48,268 bases of DNA from Primorskyibacter aestuariivivens (lineage in GTDB: Bacteria; Pseudomonadota; Alphaproteobacteria; Rhodobacterales; Rhodobacteraceae): positions 1-48,268 of the forward strand of contig NZ_JAQIOZ010000028.1 in assembly GCF_028023675.1 (NCBI RefSeq). The letters run 5' to 3'. Under the pieces are notes generated by a model, which was not told where the DNA came from, searched no databases, and was given only the letters and a program-made list of their open reading frames with translations. Both the position numbers and the translations under genes were made by a program. This document shows positions 1 through 7,417 of the stretch, piece by piece; position 1 is the first letter of the stretch, and the number at the start of each line of letters is the position of its first letter.

Positions 1-156
1 AATACCAAGCACCTCGGTCAGGCTGTCGCCGCGCGGCAGCGGGCCAGTCTGAACTGTGCGCCCGATCTGCTCGCGCATATCTTGCCGCTCGGATGGGCCC
101 ACATCCTGTTCACTGGCGAATACAAGTGGCGGCGGCAAACCAGGGCCAGCCTGTGA
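1..156 (+). pseudogene. tnpA: Tn3-family transposase, C-terminal end (partial)
   Basis: Frame 1 is open from the first base and ends at TGA 154-156, giving 51 residues. The run contains NTKHLGQAV near its start and LLAHILPLGWAHILFTGEY further on. These match the conserved C-terminal signature of Tn3-family DDE transposases (WNTxYLxxAV ... LLAHxxPLGWEHIxLTGDY). The full protein is about 950-1000 residues, so roughly 95% lies outside the window. The window's last gene is a serine resolvase, the usual partner of tnpA, so the two may belong to one transposon broken by the window boundary (inference). Family call is from memory of the motif; no alignment was run. Confidence 0.75.
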
Positions 157-311
157 AATAATCAGCCCTATTTCTTGCCGCCGTCACAGCCACCAAACGA
201 ACGCACCACGCTCATCGCCGCAACGAAGGCGACCACAAAGTTCAAAATGGAGGAAAGAAGGGAATGCCTGGGCCTTGTGATACGATCCTGCCCCCTACCG
301 GAATCTACCCC
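157..311. mobile_element. Non-coding tail of the Tn3-type element
   Basis: No gene is recognised between the transposase stop and the IS6 remnant. The segment ends in CCCC at 308-311; read on the other strand this is GGGGTAG, and Tn3-family terminal repeats start with GGGG. The next base (312) is the first one shared with the other IS6 remnants, so 311 is the likely outer boundary of the Tn3 element. The partner terminal repeat is not in the window, so this is unconfirmed. Confidence 0.35.
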
Positions 312-387
312 TCACATGTGAGTTGAAGGCCGCTTGACCAGGGCTGTGGGGCTCCTTTTCGGCAAAATCCGATAAGTTGACGATGCC
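312..387 (+). mobile_element. IS6-family 3'-end remnant, copy A
   Basis: About 76 bases nearly identical to the segments at 14179-14254 (same orientation) and 11609-11684 (opposite orientation). It encodes the last residues of an IS6 transposase (TCELKAA then TGA) followed by the non-coding end, which terminates in GATGCC. All three copies end at that same base, marking the true IS boundary at about 387. The rest of the element has been lost where the Tn3 tail adjoins it. Confidence 0.8.
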
Positions 388-444
388 GTTCGCCTTCCGA
401 ATTCAGGAAACGGAACGAAAACCAAATCGACGCGTTACATTGCT

Positions 445-458
445 GAAGTCGCGACTTC
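445..458. promoter_or_regulatory. Perfect 14-bp palindrome upstream of the DUF6789 gene
   Basis: GAAGTCGCGACTTC is its own reverse complement and lies 25 bases before the ATG at 484. Its position between the IS6 end and the Shine-Dalgarno sequence (AGGAGGG, 469-475) suits an operator or mRNA hairpin. No regulator can be assigned. Confidence 0.35.
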
Positions 459-483
459 GGCGACATTTAGGAGGGCTATGACC

Positions 484-924
484 ATGACTAATATCCTGAA
501 AGGCATAATCGCCGGTCTTGTGGCAACTGTTGTACTTACACTGATGATGTTTGCGAAGGGCGCAATGGGTCTGATGCCCGCGCTAGACCCGGTCGCTATG
601 ATCGCGGGGATGATGGGGGTGGCTACAATGATCGCATGGGGCGTTCACTTCATGATCGGCACCGTGATCTGGGGCGGTGGCTTTGCGATTCTGGAACCGC
701 GCCTGCCAGGAGAGACTTACTGGGGCAAGGGCGTCGTCTTCGGCGTTGGTGCCTGGCTCATCATGATGGTGGCGATGATGCCGATGGCGGGGGCCGGATT
801 TTTCGGCATGCAGCTCGGCATGATGGCACCCGTGATGACGCTGGTGATGCATCTCGTATTTGGTGCCGTTCTTGGTACTGTTTATGGCAAGTTGTTGCAT
901 CGCGGTTCCCTGCAGAAGGCATGA
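484..924 (+). CDS. DUF6789-like small integral membrane protein
   Basis: This 146-residue protein is almost entirely hydrophobic and very rich in Met and Gly. It has about four membrane segments (roughly residues 5-28, 40-65, 80-105 and 115-138) and a short polar C-terminus. The pattern resembles the DUF6789 / YagU-like family, whose function is unknown. An ATG at 478 is in frame but sits only 2 bases after AGGAGGG; the ATG at 484 is 8 bases after it and is preferred. It is the first gene inside the IS6-bracketed block and the only membrane protein there, and it is not obviously part of the fad operon. Membrane location is clear; the family name is moderately sure. Confidence 0.7.
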   Translation: MTNILKGIIAGLVATVVLTLMMFAKGAMGLMPALDPVAMIAGMMGVATMIAWGVHFMIGTVIWGGGFAILEPRLPGETYWGKGVVFGVGAWLIMMVAMMPMAGAGFFGMQLGMMAPVMTLVMHLVFGAVLGTVYGKLLHRGSLQKA

Positions 925-1122
925 CGCGCAACGAAGCATTTCACGATATGGTCGGATAAGGTGCGCTCCTGTCGCAATGCCCCAAACACCTGAGATGCGG
1001 AAGCTCCAATGGCCCGTCTCTGGCTTGCGAACAGCAGGCATATCCGGCCCGACACTCTAAACAGCGACGCGCTGACGAAGAATTAACGCATCGCTTACCG
1101 CAAATAAGACAAGGAGATGACG

Positions 1123-1650
1123 ATGACTGACAAAATCAAATCCGGCGAACGCCTTCCTGAAGTTATCGTGTCGCGCCTCGGCGGCGGCACTTTGCGGCTC
1201 GGCGAGCCGGTGGATGATCATGACTGGCAGATGGTGGTGGTCTATCGCGGCAAGCACTGCCCGCTTTGCAAGACCTACCTTGCAGAGCTTGAGCGCAGCG
1301 CACCCGATTTCGCCAAGGCGGGCGTCGGTATCATCGCAGTGTCCGGGGATCCCGAAGATCGGGCCCGCAGCTTCACTGAAGAGATCGGCGTGACATTTCC
1401 CGTCGGTTACGGCCTGACTGTGGATCAGATGCAGGACCTCGGTCTTTATGTCTCGGAGCCACGCTCGGAGAAGGAAACCGACCGGCCCTTCGCAGAGCCC
1501 GGAGTGTTCGTCATCAACGCCGATGGCCTGCTGCATATCCTCGACATCTCGAACGCGCCCTTCGCCCGGCCGGACCTCGCGGGCCTCGCCAAGGGGCTGA
1601 AGTTCATCCGTGACAACGACTATCCGATCCGCGGCCGACTGGCGGCCTGA
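1123..1650 (+). CDS. Peroxiredoxin-like (AhpC/TSA superfamily) protein
   Basis: This 175-residue thioredoxin-fold protein probably reduces peroxides or acts as a thiol redox enzyme in the cytoplasm. An RGKHCPLCK motif gives Cys46-x-x-Cys49 after the first beta strand, as in the peroxiredoxin-like family that carries CxxC instead of the classical PxxxT/SxxC. Residues 70-80 (AVSGDPEDRA) and 127-133 (GVFVIN) match later fold elements. The ATG at 1117 lies inside AAGGAGATG with no spacing, so the ATG at 1123 (6 bases after AAGGAG) is preferred. It precedes a broken SDR gene and an Lpd-like flavoprotein that could supply reducing power, though such a partnership is only inferred. Confidence 0.8.
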   Translation: MTDKIKSGERLPEVIVSRLGGGTLRLGEPVDDHDWQMVVVYRGKHCPLCKTYLAELERSAPDFAKAGVGIIAVSGDPEDRARSFTEEIGVTFPVGYGLTVDQMQDLGLYVSEPRSEKETDRPFAEPGVFVINADGLLHILDISNAPFARPDLAGLAKGLKFIRDNDYPIRGRLAA

Positions 1651-1719
1651 AGGGTGCCACCGCAAGCCGATGCGCGCCGGGGGCTGACACGGAACACGAG
1701 CAATAAGGGTGAAAGACGA

Positions 1720-2085
1720 ATGGAACTCAACGGCAAGATCTGCATCGTCACCGGCGGCGCGAACGGCATCGGCTTGAAGACCGCCATCCTCGGGCTCGCG
1801 CAGACCATTGCCAAGGAAGGCGGTGAAAAAGGCGTCCGCACCAACGTGATCTGTCCGGGCTTTGTGAAGACGCCACTGGTGGAAAAGCAGATCCCCGAAC
1901 AGGCGAAGGATCTTGGCATCTCCGAGGAGGATGTCGTGAACAAGGTCATGCTGGGTGAGACGATCGACAAGGAATTCACCACAATCGAGGATGTGCCGCA
2001 CACCGCGCTGTTTCTTGCCAGCGTCCCAAGCAACGCGCTGACCGGCCAAAGCATCGTGGTCGGCCACGGCTGGAGGATGGATTGA
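1720..2085 (+). pseudogene. 3-hydroxybutyrate dehydrogenase-like SDR with internal deletion
   Basis: The 121-residue frame starts as a short-chain dehydrogenase ([11 protein letters not shown], the TGxxxGxG cofactor motif) but after about 18 residues jumps to the C-terminal half. That half includes [15 protein letters not shown] and ends [16 protein letters not shown], typical of 3-hydroxybutyrate dehydrogenases. Intact relatives are about 255-265 residues, so some 130-140 residues, including the Ser and YxxxK catalytic region, are missing. The reading frame survives, so an in-frame deletion fused both ends. Loss of the active site argues for an inactive remnant. The ATG at 1720 follows a weak GAAAGACGA. 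The stop overlaps the next gene (TGATG), so it may still help translate that gene. Confidence 0.8.
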
Positions 2086-3521
2086 TGCCCATGCGCGAGG
2101 TTGATGTTGCCATTATCGGGGCCGGCACGGCGGGCATGGGGGCGTATCGCGCCGCGTGCAAGCACACCGACAATCTGGTGCTGATTGAAGGCGGTCCTTA
2201 CGGCACCACCTGCGCACGGGTTGGTTGCATGCCGTCCAAACTGTTGATCGCGGCGTCCGAGGCCGCCGAGACTGTGCGCGAGGCCGCCGGATTCGGTGTT
2301 CACGCGGCTGCACCTCGCGTAGACGGCAATGATGTCATGGCAAGGGTCAGGCGCGAGCGTGATCGGTTCGTGGGCTTTGTGCTGGAAGCCGTCGAAGCCA
2401 TCGACCCTGCCCACCGCCTGAAGGGGTGTGCTCGGTTTGAGGATCCGCACATCTTGCGGCTTGATACCGGCGACTCCCTGCGCGCTGCACGCATCGTCGT
2501 CGCCACTGGTTCGGTTCCGGTGCGGCCGAAGGCGTTCGACGCGGCGGGCGACCGGCTGATCGTCAATGATGACGTGTTCGACTGGACCGATCTGCCAAAG
2601 TCTGTCGCGGTATTCGGCGGTGGTGTGTTGGGACTGGAGATGGCACAGGCGCTGCACCGGCTTGGCGTGCGCGTCCGCCTGTTCGGTAAGGGTGGCGGCG
2701 TGGGCCAGTTGAGCGATCCCGCGATGCGCAAGGCTGCCGCCGCCGTGATCGGCGCGGGTCTGCCGTTTGATCCGGATGCAGACGTGCAGGACATCGCGCG
2801 CGGGGGTGACGGCGTGATTGTGCGGTTCAGCGAAGATGGCGAAAGTCGCGAAGAGCGGTTCGACTGGCTTTTGGCCGCAACAGGGCGCAAGCCCGCGCTC
2901 GACGGGCTGAACCTCGGCGCATCGGCCCTGACGCTCGATGATCGCGGAATGCCAGAGGTTGATCCGCTGACGATGCAGGCCGAGGCGGGGCATATCTTTT
3001 TCGCAGGCGATGTCGCCGCCCGTATTCCGTTGCTGCACGAGGCGGCAGACGACGGTCGTATCGCGGGCGACAACGCCGGAAGGTTCCCCGAGGTCGAAAC
3101 CCATCCGCGGCGCACGCCGTTGGCCATTGCGTTCACAGAACCCAACATTGCCACTGTTGGCGCATCGTTTGCCGAATTATCGGATACCTCCTGCGATTTT
3201 GCCATCGGCGAGGTGGATTTCTCCGATCAGGGCCGTGCCCGCGTGTTGCGTCAGAACCGCGGGCGGCTACGGGTTTACGCCGAGCGCAGCACCGGCCGTC
3301 TGCTTGGCGCCGAGATGGCAGCCCCGAGAGGAGAGCATCTGGCGCATCTGCTGGCCTGGGCGGTGCAGGCAGGAATGGATGTGGAAACCGCGCTGGCCAT
3401 GCCCTTCTACCACCCGGTGATCGAGGAGGGCCTGCGCACCGCCTTGCGCGATCTCAGCCTGAACCTGGGCCACAGCTGCGAAAACTCTCCGCGCAGCATC
3501 GACTGCGGCCCCGGTGCCTGA
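2085..3521 (+). CDS. Dihydrolipoamide dehydrogenase-like flavoprotein disulfide reductase
   Basis: This 478-residue class I pyridine-nucleotide disulfide oxidoreductase would use FAD and NAD(P)H to reduce a disulfide such as lipoamide. Visible parts are the FAD motif GAGTAGMGA (12-20), the redox pair Cys43-x4-Cys48 in TTCARVGCMPSK, the NAD motif GGGVLGLE, the second FAD motif AGDVA, and the C-terminal YHPVIEEGL with the catalytic His and Glu. The extreme C-terminus carries two extra cysteines (465 and 474), unusual for Lpd and reminiscent of MerA or thioredoxin-reductase tails. The start at 2085 overlaps the SDR stop (TGATG) with GGAGG 8 bases upstream. No E2 or E1 gene is nearby, so its disulfide substrate is unknown. 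Confidence 0.85.
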   Translation: MPMREVDVAIIGAGTAGMGAYRAACKHTDNLVLIEGGPYGTTCARVGCMPSKLLIAASEAAETVREAAGFGVHAAAPRVDGNDVMARVRRERDRFVGFVLEAVEAIDPAHRLKGCARFEDPHILRLDTGDSLRAARIVVATGSVPVRPKAFDAAGDRLIVNDDVFDWTDLPKSVAVFGGGVLGLEMAQALHRLGVRVRLFGKGGGVGQLSDPAMRKAAAAVIGAGLPFDPDADVQDIARGGDGVIVRFSEDGESREERFDWLLAATGRKPALDGLNLGASALTLDDRGMPEVDPLTMQAEAGHIFFAGDVAARIPLLHEAADDGRIAGDNAGRFPEVETHPRRTPLAIAFTEPNIATVGASFAELSDTSCDFAIGEVDFSDQGRARVLRQNRGRLRVYAERSTGRLLGAEMAAPRGEHLAHLLAWAVQAGMDVETALAMPFYHPVIEEGLRTALRDLSLNLGHSCENSPRSIDCGPGA

Positions 3522-3611
3522 CGCGGCACGAACAGCGGGCCGCGTTCATGGCCGCCGTGGATGGGGCCCGTCACTGTATGTCTCTGACAATCGAAAGGCT
3601 GGCGAAAGAAG

Positions 3612-3773
3612 TGCAAGACGCTGTCAGAACGGCTGATTGGCGATCACATCACCGAGGACGAGATGAAACCCGGCACACGGATCGGGCTGAAGATCGACCA
3701 GACGCTGACCCAGGACGCGACCGGAACAGCGGCTATGTTGGCGTTGGAAGCCATGAAAACCAGCCCTCGGTGA
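3612..3773 (+). pseudogene. Aconitase N-terminal remnant
   Basis: An open stretch without its own start encodes KTLSERLIGDHITEDEMKPG and then RIGLKIDQTLTQDATGTAAM, closely resembling the N-terminus of aconitate hydratases (EIGLRIDQTLTQDATGT). It stops at TGA 3771-3773, after about 54 residues of an expected 650-750. An ATG at 3579 lies in a different frame. The cluster residues and active site are absent, so this is a scrap left by deletion. It lies directly before fadE, so the fad operon may have been joined to this spot by a rearrangement. Confidence 0.7.
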
Positions 3774-3872
3774 TCACTGACAGTGCGCATGATCTGTCAA
3801 AACCGTGATGTCTTCTGGCGGTCTTTTGGAACTAAACAGGGGCTCGCGGGTTATAAGATGTGGAGGTATGCC

Positions 3873-6122
3873 ATGTCAGATTTTCGCCGCGACTATCTCA
3901 CCAAACCAATTTATCGCTGGGCCAAAGATGCGCTGCCAGCCCTGTCCGACACCGAATCTGAAGCGCTGAACGCCGGTGAGGTGTGGTGGGAGAAGGATCT
4001 TTTCTCGGGTAATCCTGATTGGTCCCGCATGCTTGAAATCAAAGCACCGAAACTGAGTGATGCCGAACAGGCATTCATTGATGGGCCATGTCGCGAGTTG
4101 TGCGAAATGATCGACGACTGGCAGATCAATCAGCAAGATGCCGACCTTTCGCCAGCGGTCTGGCAGCATCTGCGCGACAAGGGTTTTTTCGGCATCATCA
4201 TCCCAAAATCCTATGGGGGTCTGGAATTTTCCGCCTACGCGCATTCCGAGATTGTGCGGTATGTTGCCACGCGATCCATCGCCGCCGCCGTTACGGTGAT
4301 GGTTCCCAATTCACTGGGGCCCGGCGAGTTGTTGATGCAATTCGGCACCGAGGCGCAGCGCGATCACTGGCTGCCCCGCTTGGCTGACGGGCGCGAATTG
4401 CCGGCCTTCGGGCTGACCAGCGCCGAAGCGGGTTCGGACGCCTCGGCGATGCTCGACGAAGGCGTGGTTTGCAAGGGGAAATGGAAAGGCAATGAGGTGT
4501 TGGGCATCCGGCTCAACTGGGCCAAGCGCTATATCACGCTGGCCCCTGTCTGCACGGTGCTGGGCCTAGCGTTCAAGCTCCGCGATCCCGATGGCCATCT
4601 GGGCGGCGAAGAGGATATCGGCATCACCTGCGCCCTGGTGCCGACTGACCTTAAGGGCGTGGAAACCGGGCGTCGTCACATCCCGTCCTCGACGATGTTC
4701 ATGAACGGACCGACAACCGGCAAGGACGTATTTATTCCGCTCGATCACATCATTGGCGGCAAGGACTATGCCGGGCGCGGCTGGATGATGCTGATGAGCG
4801 CGCTGGCCGCAGGGCGCGGCATATCCCTGCCGTCAATGAGTTGTGCCGCCATTGCGCTTTCGGCCCATACGACCGGGGCCTACTCCCGCATCCGCCAGCA
4901 ATTCGGCCTGCCAATCGGAAAGTTCGGCGGGGTGCAGGCTCGGGTGGGCCGGCTGGCCGCAGATATATATTCGATGGATGGCGCGCGTCGATTCACCTGT
5001 GCCGGGCTTGATGAGGGCCGCGCCCTTTCCGTAATCTCGGCAATCATGAAGGCGCATGCCACCTTCCGGATGCGCGAGGCGCTGAATGATGCGATGGATG
5101 TGCATTCCGGCAAAGCGGTGATTGACGGGCCGTCGAATTACCTGTTGAACCTCTACCGCGCCGTGCCCATCGGCATCACGGTCGAGGGCGCCAATATCGT
5201 CACCCGCAACCTGATCATCTTTGGCCAGGGGTCAATCCGCGCCCACCCTCATATGCTCGACCACATGATGGCGCTTCAGGAAGAGGACGGTGAGACGTCG
5301 CTGGAGAAATTCGACAAAAACCTCTGGGCGCATGTCCGCCACACCTCGGGTCTGGTCTTCCGCGCGCTTGGCCGGGCCTGGACGGGCGGGCGTTTTGGGC
5401 CGACGCCCGATGTCGGCGAGGCACAGCCGCTTTACCGGCGGCTGGCGCGCTGGTCGGCGGCCTATGCGCTGATTGCTGATCTGTGTTTCCTGACGCTGGG
5501 CGGTGCGCTAAAGCGGCGCGAGATGATCTCGGCCCGGATGGGCGATGTCCTGTCAGAGCTTTACATCGCCTCTGCTACGCTGAAACGCTGGGATGACGAA
5601 GGTCGGCAAAAGGCTGACCTTCCGGTCTTGCGCTATACGATTGACCGGGCCGAGGCTCGGATCTCGGACGCGCTGGACGGGGTGCTGAGCAATCTTCCAA
5701 CTTGGTGGGCCGCTTGGTTTGCCCGCGCCGTGACCCTGCCGCGTGTTGCCACACGGGGACCGGATGATGATCTGGTCAAAGCCTGTAGTGATCTGATCTA
5801 TGAGCCCTCCGCAGCAAGAGACCGAATATTGGGACGGCTTTACAGTGGGTGCGAGCGGGATGGTATCCGCGTGTTGAACGATGCCTATGACAGCGTCATC
5901 CGAACCGAGCCACTGATGAAGCGGCTGCGCGAGCTGAAGAAAACACCGCAAGAGGCGCGCGAGGCCGGTGTGTTGAGCGATGCCGAGGTCGACGCGATAC
6001 GCGCGATGGAAAAGATCGTGAGCGAAGTGGTCGCGGTGGATGAGTTTAGCCCCAAAGACCTGAGGCGCTATTTTCCAAGCCTGGCCGACAGCTCTGATAC
6101 TCGTAAGGAGGCCACTGAATGA
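3873..6122 (+). CDS. fadE: Acyl-CoA dehydrogenase (FadE-type)
   Basis: This 749-residue flavoenzyme catalyses the first step of beta-oxidation, acyl-CoA to trans-2-enoyl-CoA, passing electrons to the quinone pool. The order is an N-terminal segment typical of FadE (FRRDYLTKPIYRWAKDALP), an acyl-CoA dehydrogenase core (about 70-480; GLTSAEAGSDASA is the FAD/substrate signature) and a long C-terminal FadE-specific helical domain (about 500-740). The VEGAN motif puts a candidate catalytic base at Glu438. E. coli FadE is 814 residues, so this is slightly short but complete. The ATG at 3873 has GGAGG 6 bases before it and is chosen over an earlier in-frame ATG at 3783. The stop overlaps fadI by 4 bases. 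Confidence 0.93.
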   Translation: MSDFRRDYLTKPIYRWAKDALPALSDTESEALNAGEVWWEKDLFSGNPDWSRMLEIKAPKLSDAEQAFIDGPCRELCEMIDDWQINQQDADLSPAVWQHLRDKGFFGIIIPKSYGGLEFSAYAHSEIVRYVATRSIAAAVTVMVPNSLGPGELLMQFGTEAQRDHWLPRLADGRELPAFGLTSAEAGSDASAMLDEGVVCKGKWKGNEVLGIRLNWAKRYITLAPVCTVLGLAFKLRDPDGHLGGEEDIGITCALVPTDLKGVETGRRHIPSSTMFMNGPTTGKDVFIPLDHIIGGKDYAGRGWMMLMSALAAGRGISLPSMSCAAIALSAHTTGAYSRIRQQFGLPIGKFGGVQARVGRLAADIYSMDGARRFTCAGLDEGRALSVISAIMKAHATFRMREALNDAMDVHSGKAVIDGPSNYLLNLYRAVPIGITVEGANIVTRNLIIFGQGSIRAHPHMLDHMMALQEEDGETSLEKFDKNLWAHVRHTSGLVFRALGRAWTGGRFGPTPDVGEAQPLYRRLARWSAAYALIADLCFLTLGGALKRREMISARMGDVLSELYIASATLKRWDDEGRQKADLPVLRYTIDRAEARISDALDGVLSNLPTWWAAWFARAVTLPRVATRGPDDDLVKACSDLIYEPSAARDRILGRLYSGCERDGIRVLNDAYDSVIRTEPLMKRLRELKKTPQEAREAGVLSDAEVDAIRAMEKIVSEVVAVDEFSPKDLRRYFPSLADSSDTRKEATE

Positions 6123-7417
6123 AGACCGCAAAATCCGACCGACTTGCCTATTTGGTAGATGGCGCCCGCACACCGTTTCTGAAAGCCCGCGGCAAGCCCG
6201 GCCCGTTCACGCCCGTCGATCTGGCGGTGCAGGCCGGTCGGCCGCTGCTTTTGCGCCAGCCTTTTGGTCCGCAGGCGATTGATCTGGTGATCTTGGGCTG
6301 CGTGAATGTCATTCAGGATGAGATGAACCCCGCCCGTGTCGCCGCGCTTCGCCTTGGGCTGGGCGAGGAAATGGTGGCCTTCACCATGCAGATCAACTGT
6401 GGGTCGGGGATGCAATCCATCGACACTGCCTATCGCTACATCCGCGATGGCAGCCACCAGATGATCCTGGCAGGCGGGGCCGAGGCGCTGAGCCATGCGC
6501 CGCTTGTGTTGCGTCAGAGCGCCGTCGAATGGTTCGGCAACATGGCAAAAGCGAAAGACCCTCTGGCCACCGCCCGGGCGATGGCCGGTCTCAGGCCGGA
6601 ATTTTTCAAACCGATTATCGGGCTCGAACGTGGCCTGACTGATCCGATTACCGAGTTGAACATGGGCCAGACAGCCGAAGTGCTGGCGCATCGTTTCGAT
6701 ATCGACCGCAAAACCGCCGATGCCTATGCGATGGATAGCCATCACCGACTGGCAGAAGCGCAAAGGCAAGGCCACTTGAAGGGCGAGGTTTTGCCCGTGT
6801 TTGATCGCGACGGCAACGCGTACGATCAAGATGACGGGGTGCGCCCCGATAGCGACATGGACAGCCTCGCCAAGCTCGATCCTGTGTTCGAGAGGCCCTA
6901 TGGCAAATTGACCGCTGGCAATTCCAGCCAGATCACCGATGGCGCAAGCTGGGTGATCCTGGCCTCGGAAGCAGCGGTGGAAGAACATGGGCTGACGCCG
7001 CTGGCCCGGATCGTCGACAGCGAATGGGCAGCGCTTGATCCCTCGATCATGGGGCTGGGGCCGGTCATGGCCGCGACGCCGATCACCAAACGTCAGGGAC
7101 TGAGTGTTGAGGATGTGGGCCTTTGGGAAATCAATGAGGCGTTTGCCGCGCAGGTTCTGGCCTGTCTCGCCGCCTGGGGGGACGAGGCGTTCTGCAAGAC
7201 GGTTCTGGGGCTAAACGGCGCGTTCGGGCGGATTGACCGCGGTCGGCTGAACGTTGATGGCGGCGCGATTTCGCTGGGCCACCCGGTGGGCACCAGCGGC
7301 AACCGGATCGTCCTGCATCTGGCAAACGCTATGAAACGCAACGGTGCCAAAACCGGTATCGCCACAGAATGCATCGGTGGCGGACTGGGCGGCGCGATGA
7401 TGCTGGAGGCTGTGTGA
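6119..7417 (+). CDS. fadI: Acetyl-CoA C-acyltransferase (3-ketoacyl-CoA thiolase)
   Basis: This 432-residue thiolase cleaves 3-ketoacyl-CoA to acetyl-CoA and a shortened acyl-CoA, the last step of each beta-oxidation cycle. Active-site residues are visible: Cys94 in INCGSGMQS, the NEAFAAQ motif, His388 in GGAISLGHPVGTSG, and Cys418 in ECIGGGLGGA. Its length and pairing with a FadJ-type protein encoded downstream favour FadI over FadA. The ATG overlaps the fadE stop (ATGA) and AAGGAGG lies a few bases upstream, so translation is probably coupled. Operon order is fadE-fadI-fadJ-hydrolase. Confidence 0.92.
   Translation: MKTAKSDRLAYLVDGARTPFLKARGKPGPFTPVDLAVQAGRPLLLRQPFGPQAIDLVILGCVNVIQDEMNPARVAALRLGLGEEMVAFTMQINCGSGMQSIDTAYRYIRDGSHQMILAGGAEALSHAPLVLRQSAVEWFGNMAKAKDPLATARAMAGLRPEFFKPIIGLERGLTDPITELNMGQTAEVLAHRFDIDRKTADAYAMDSHHRLAEAQRQGHLKGEVLPVFDRDGNAYDQDDGVRPDSDMDSLAKLDPVFERPYGKLTAGNSSQITDGASWVILASEAAVEEHGLTPLARIVDSEWAALDPSIMGLGPVMAATPITKRQGLSVEDVGLWEINEAFAAQVLACLAAWGDEAFCKTVLGLNGAFGRIDRGRLNVDGGAISLGHPVGTSGNRIVLHLANAMKRNGAKTGIATECIGGGLGGAMMLEAV

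Noticed and set aside
1-176. Open - strand frame at the window start
   Set aside because: It lies opposite the Tn3 transposase tail, has no start, and is not recognisable.
583-1041. 152-residue - strand frame opposite the DUF6789 gene
   Set aside because: The His-rich sequence results from reading Met-rich membrane codons on the opposite strand.
1057-3205. Long - strand frames over the peroxiredoxin, SDR and Lpd-like genes
   Set aside because: All are antisense to recognised + strand genes and contain no known motif.
3548-3808. 86-residue + strand frame before fadE
   Set aside because: It overlaps the aconitase remnant in another frame and has no motif; the aconitase-like frame explains the bases.
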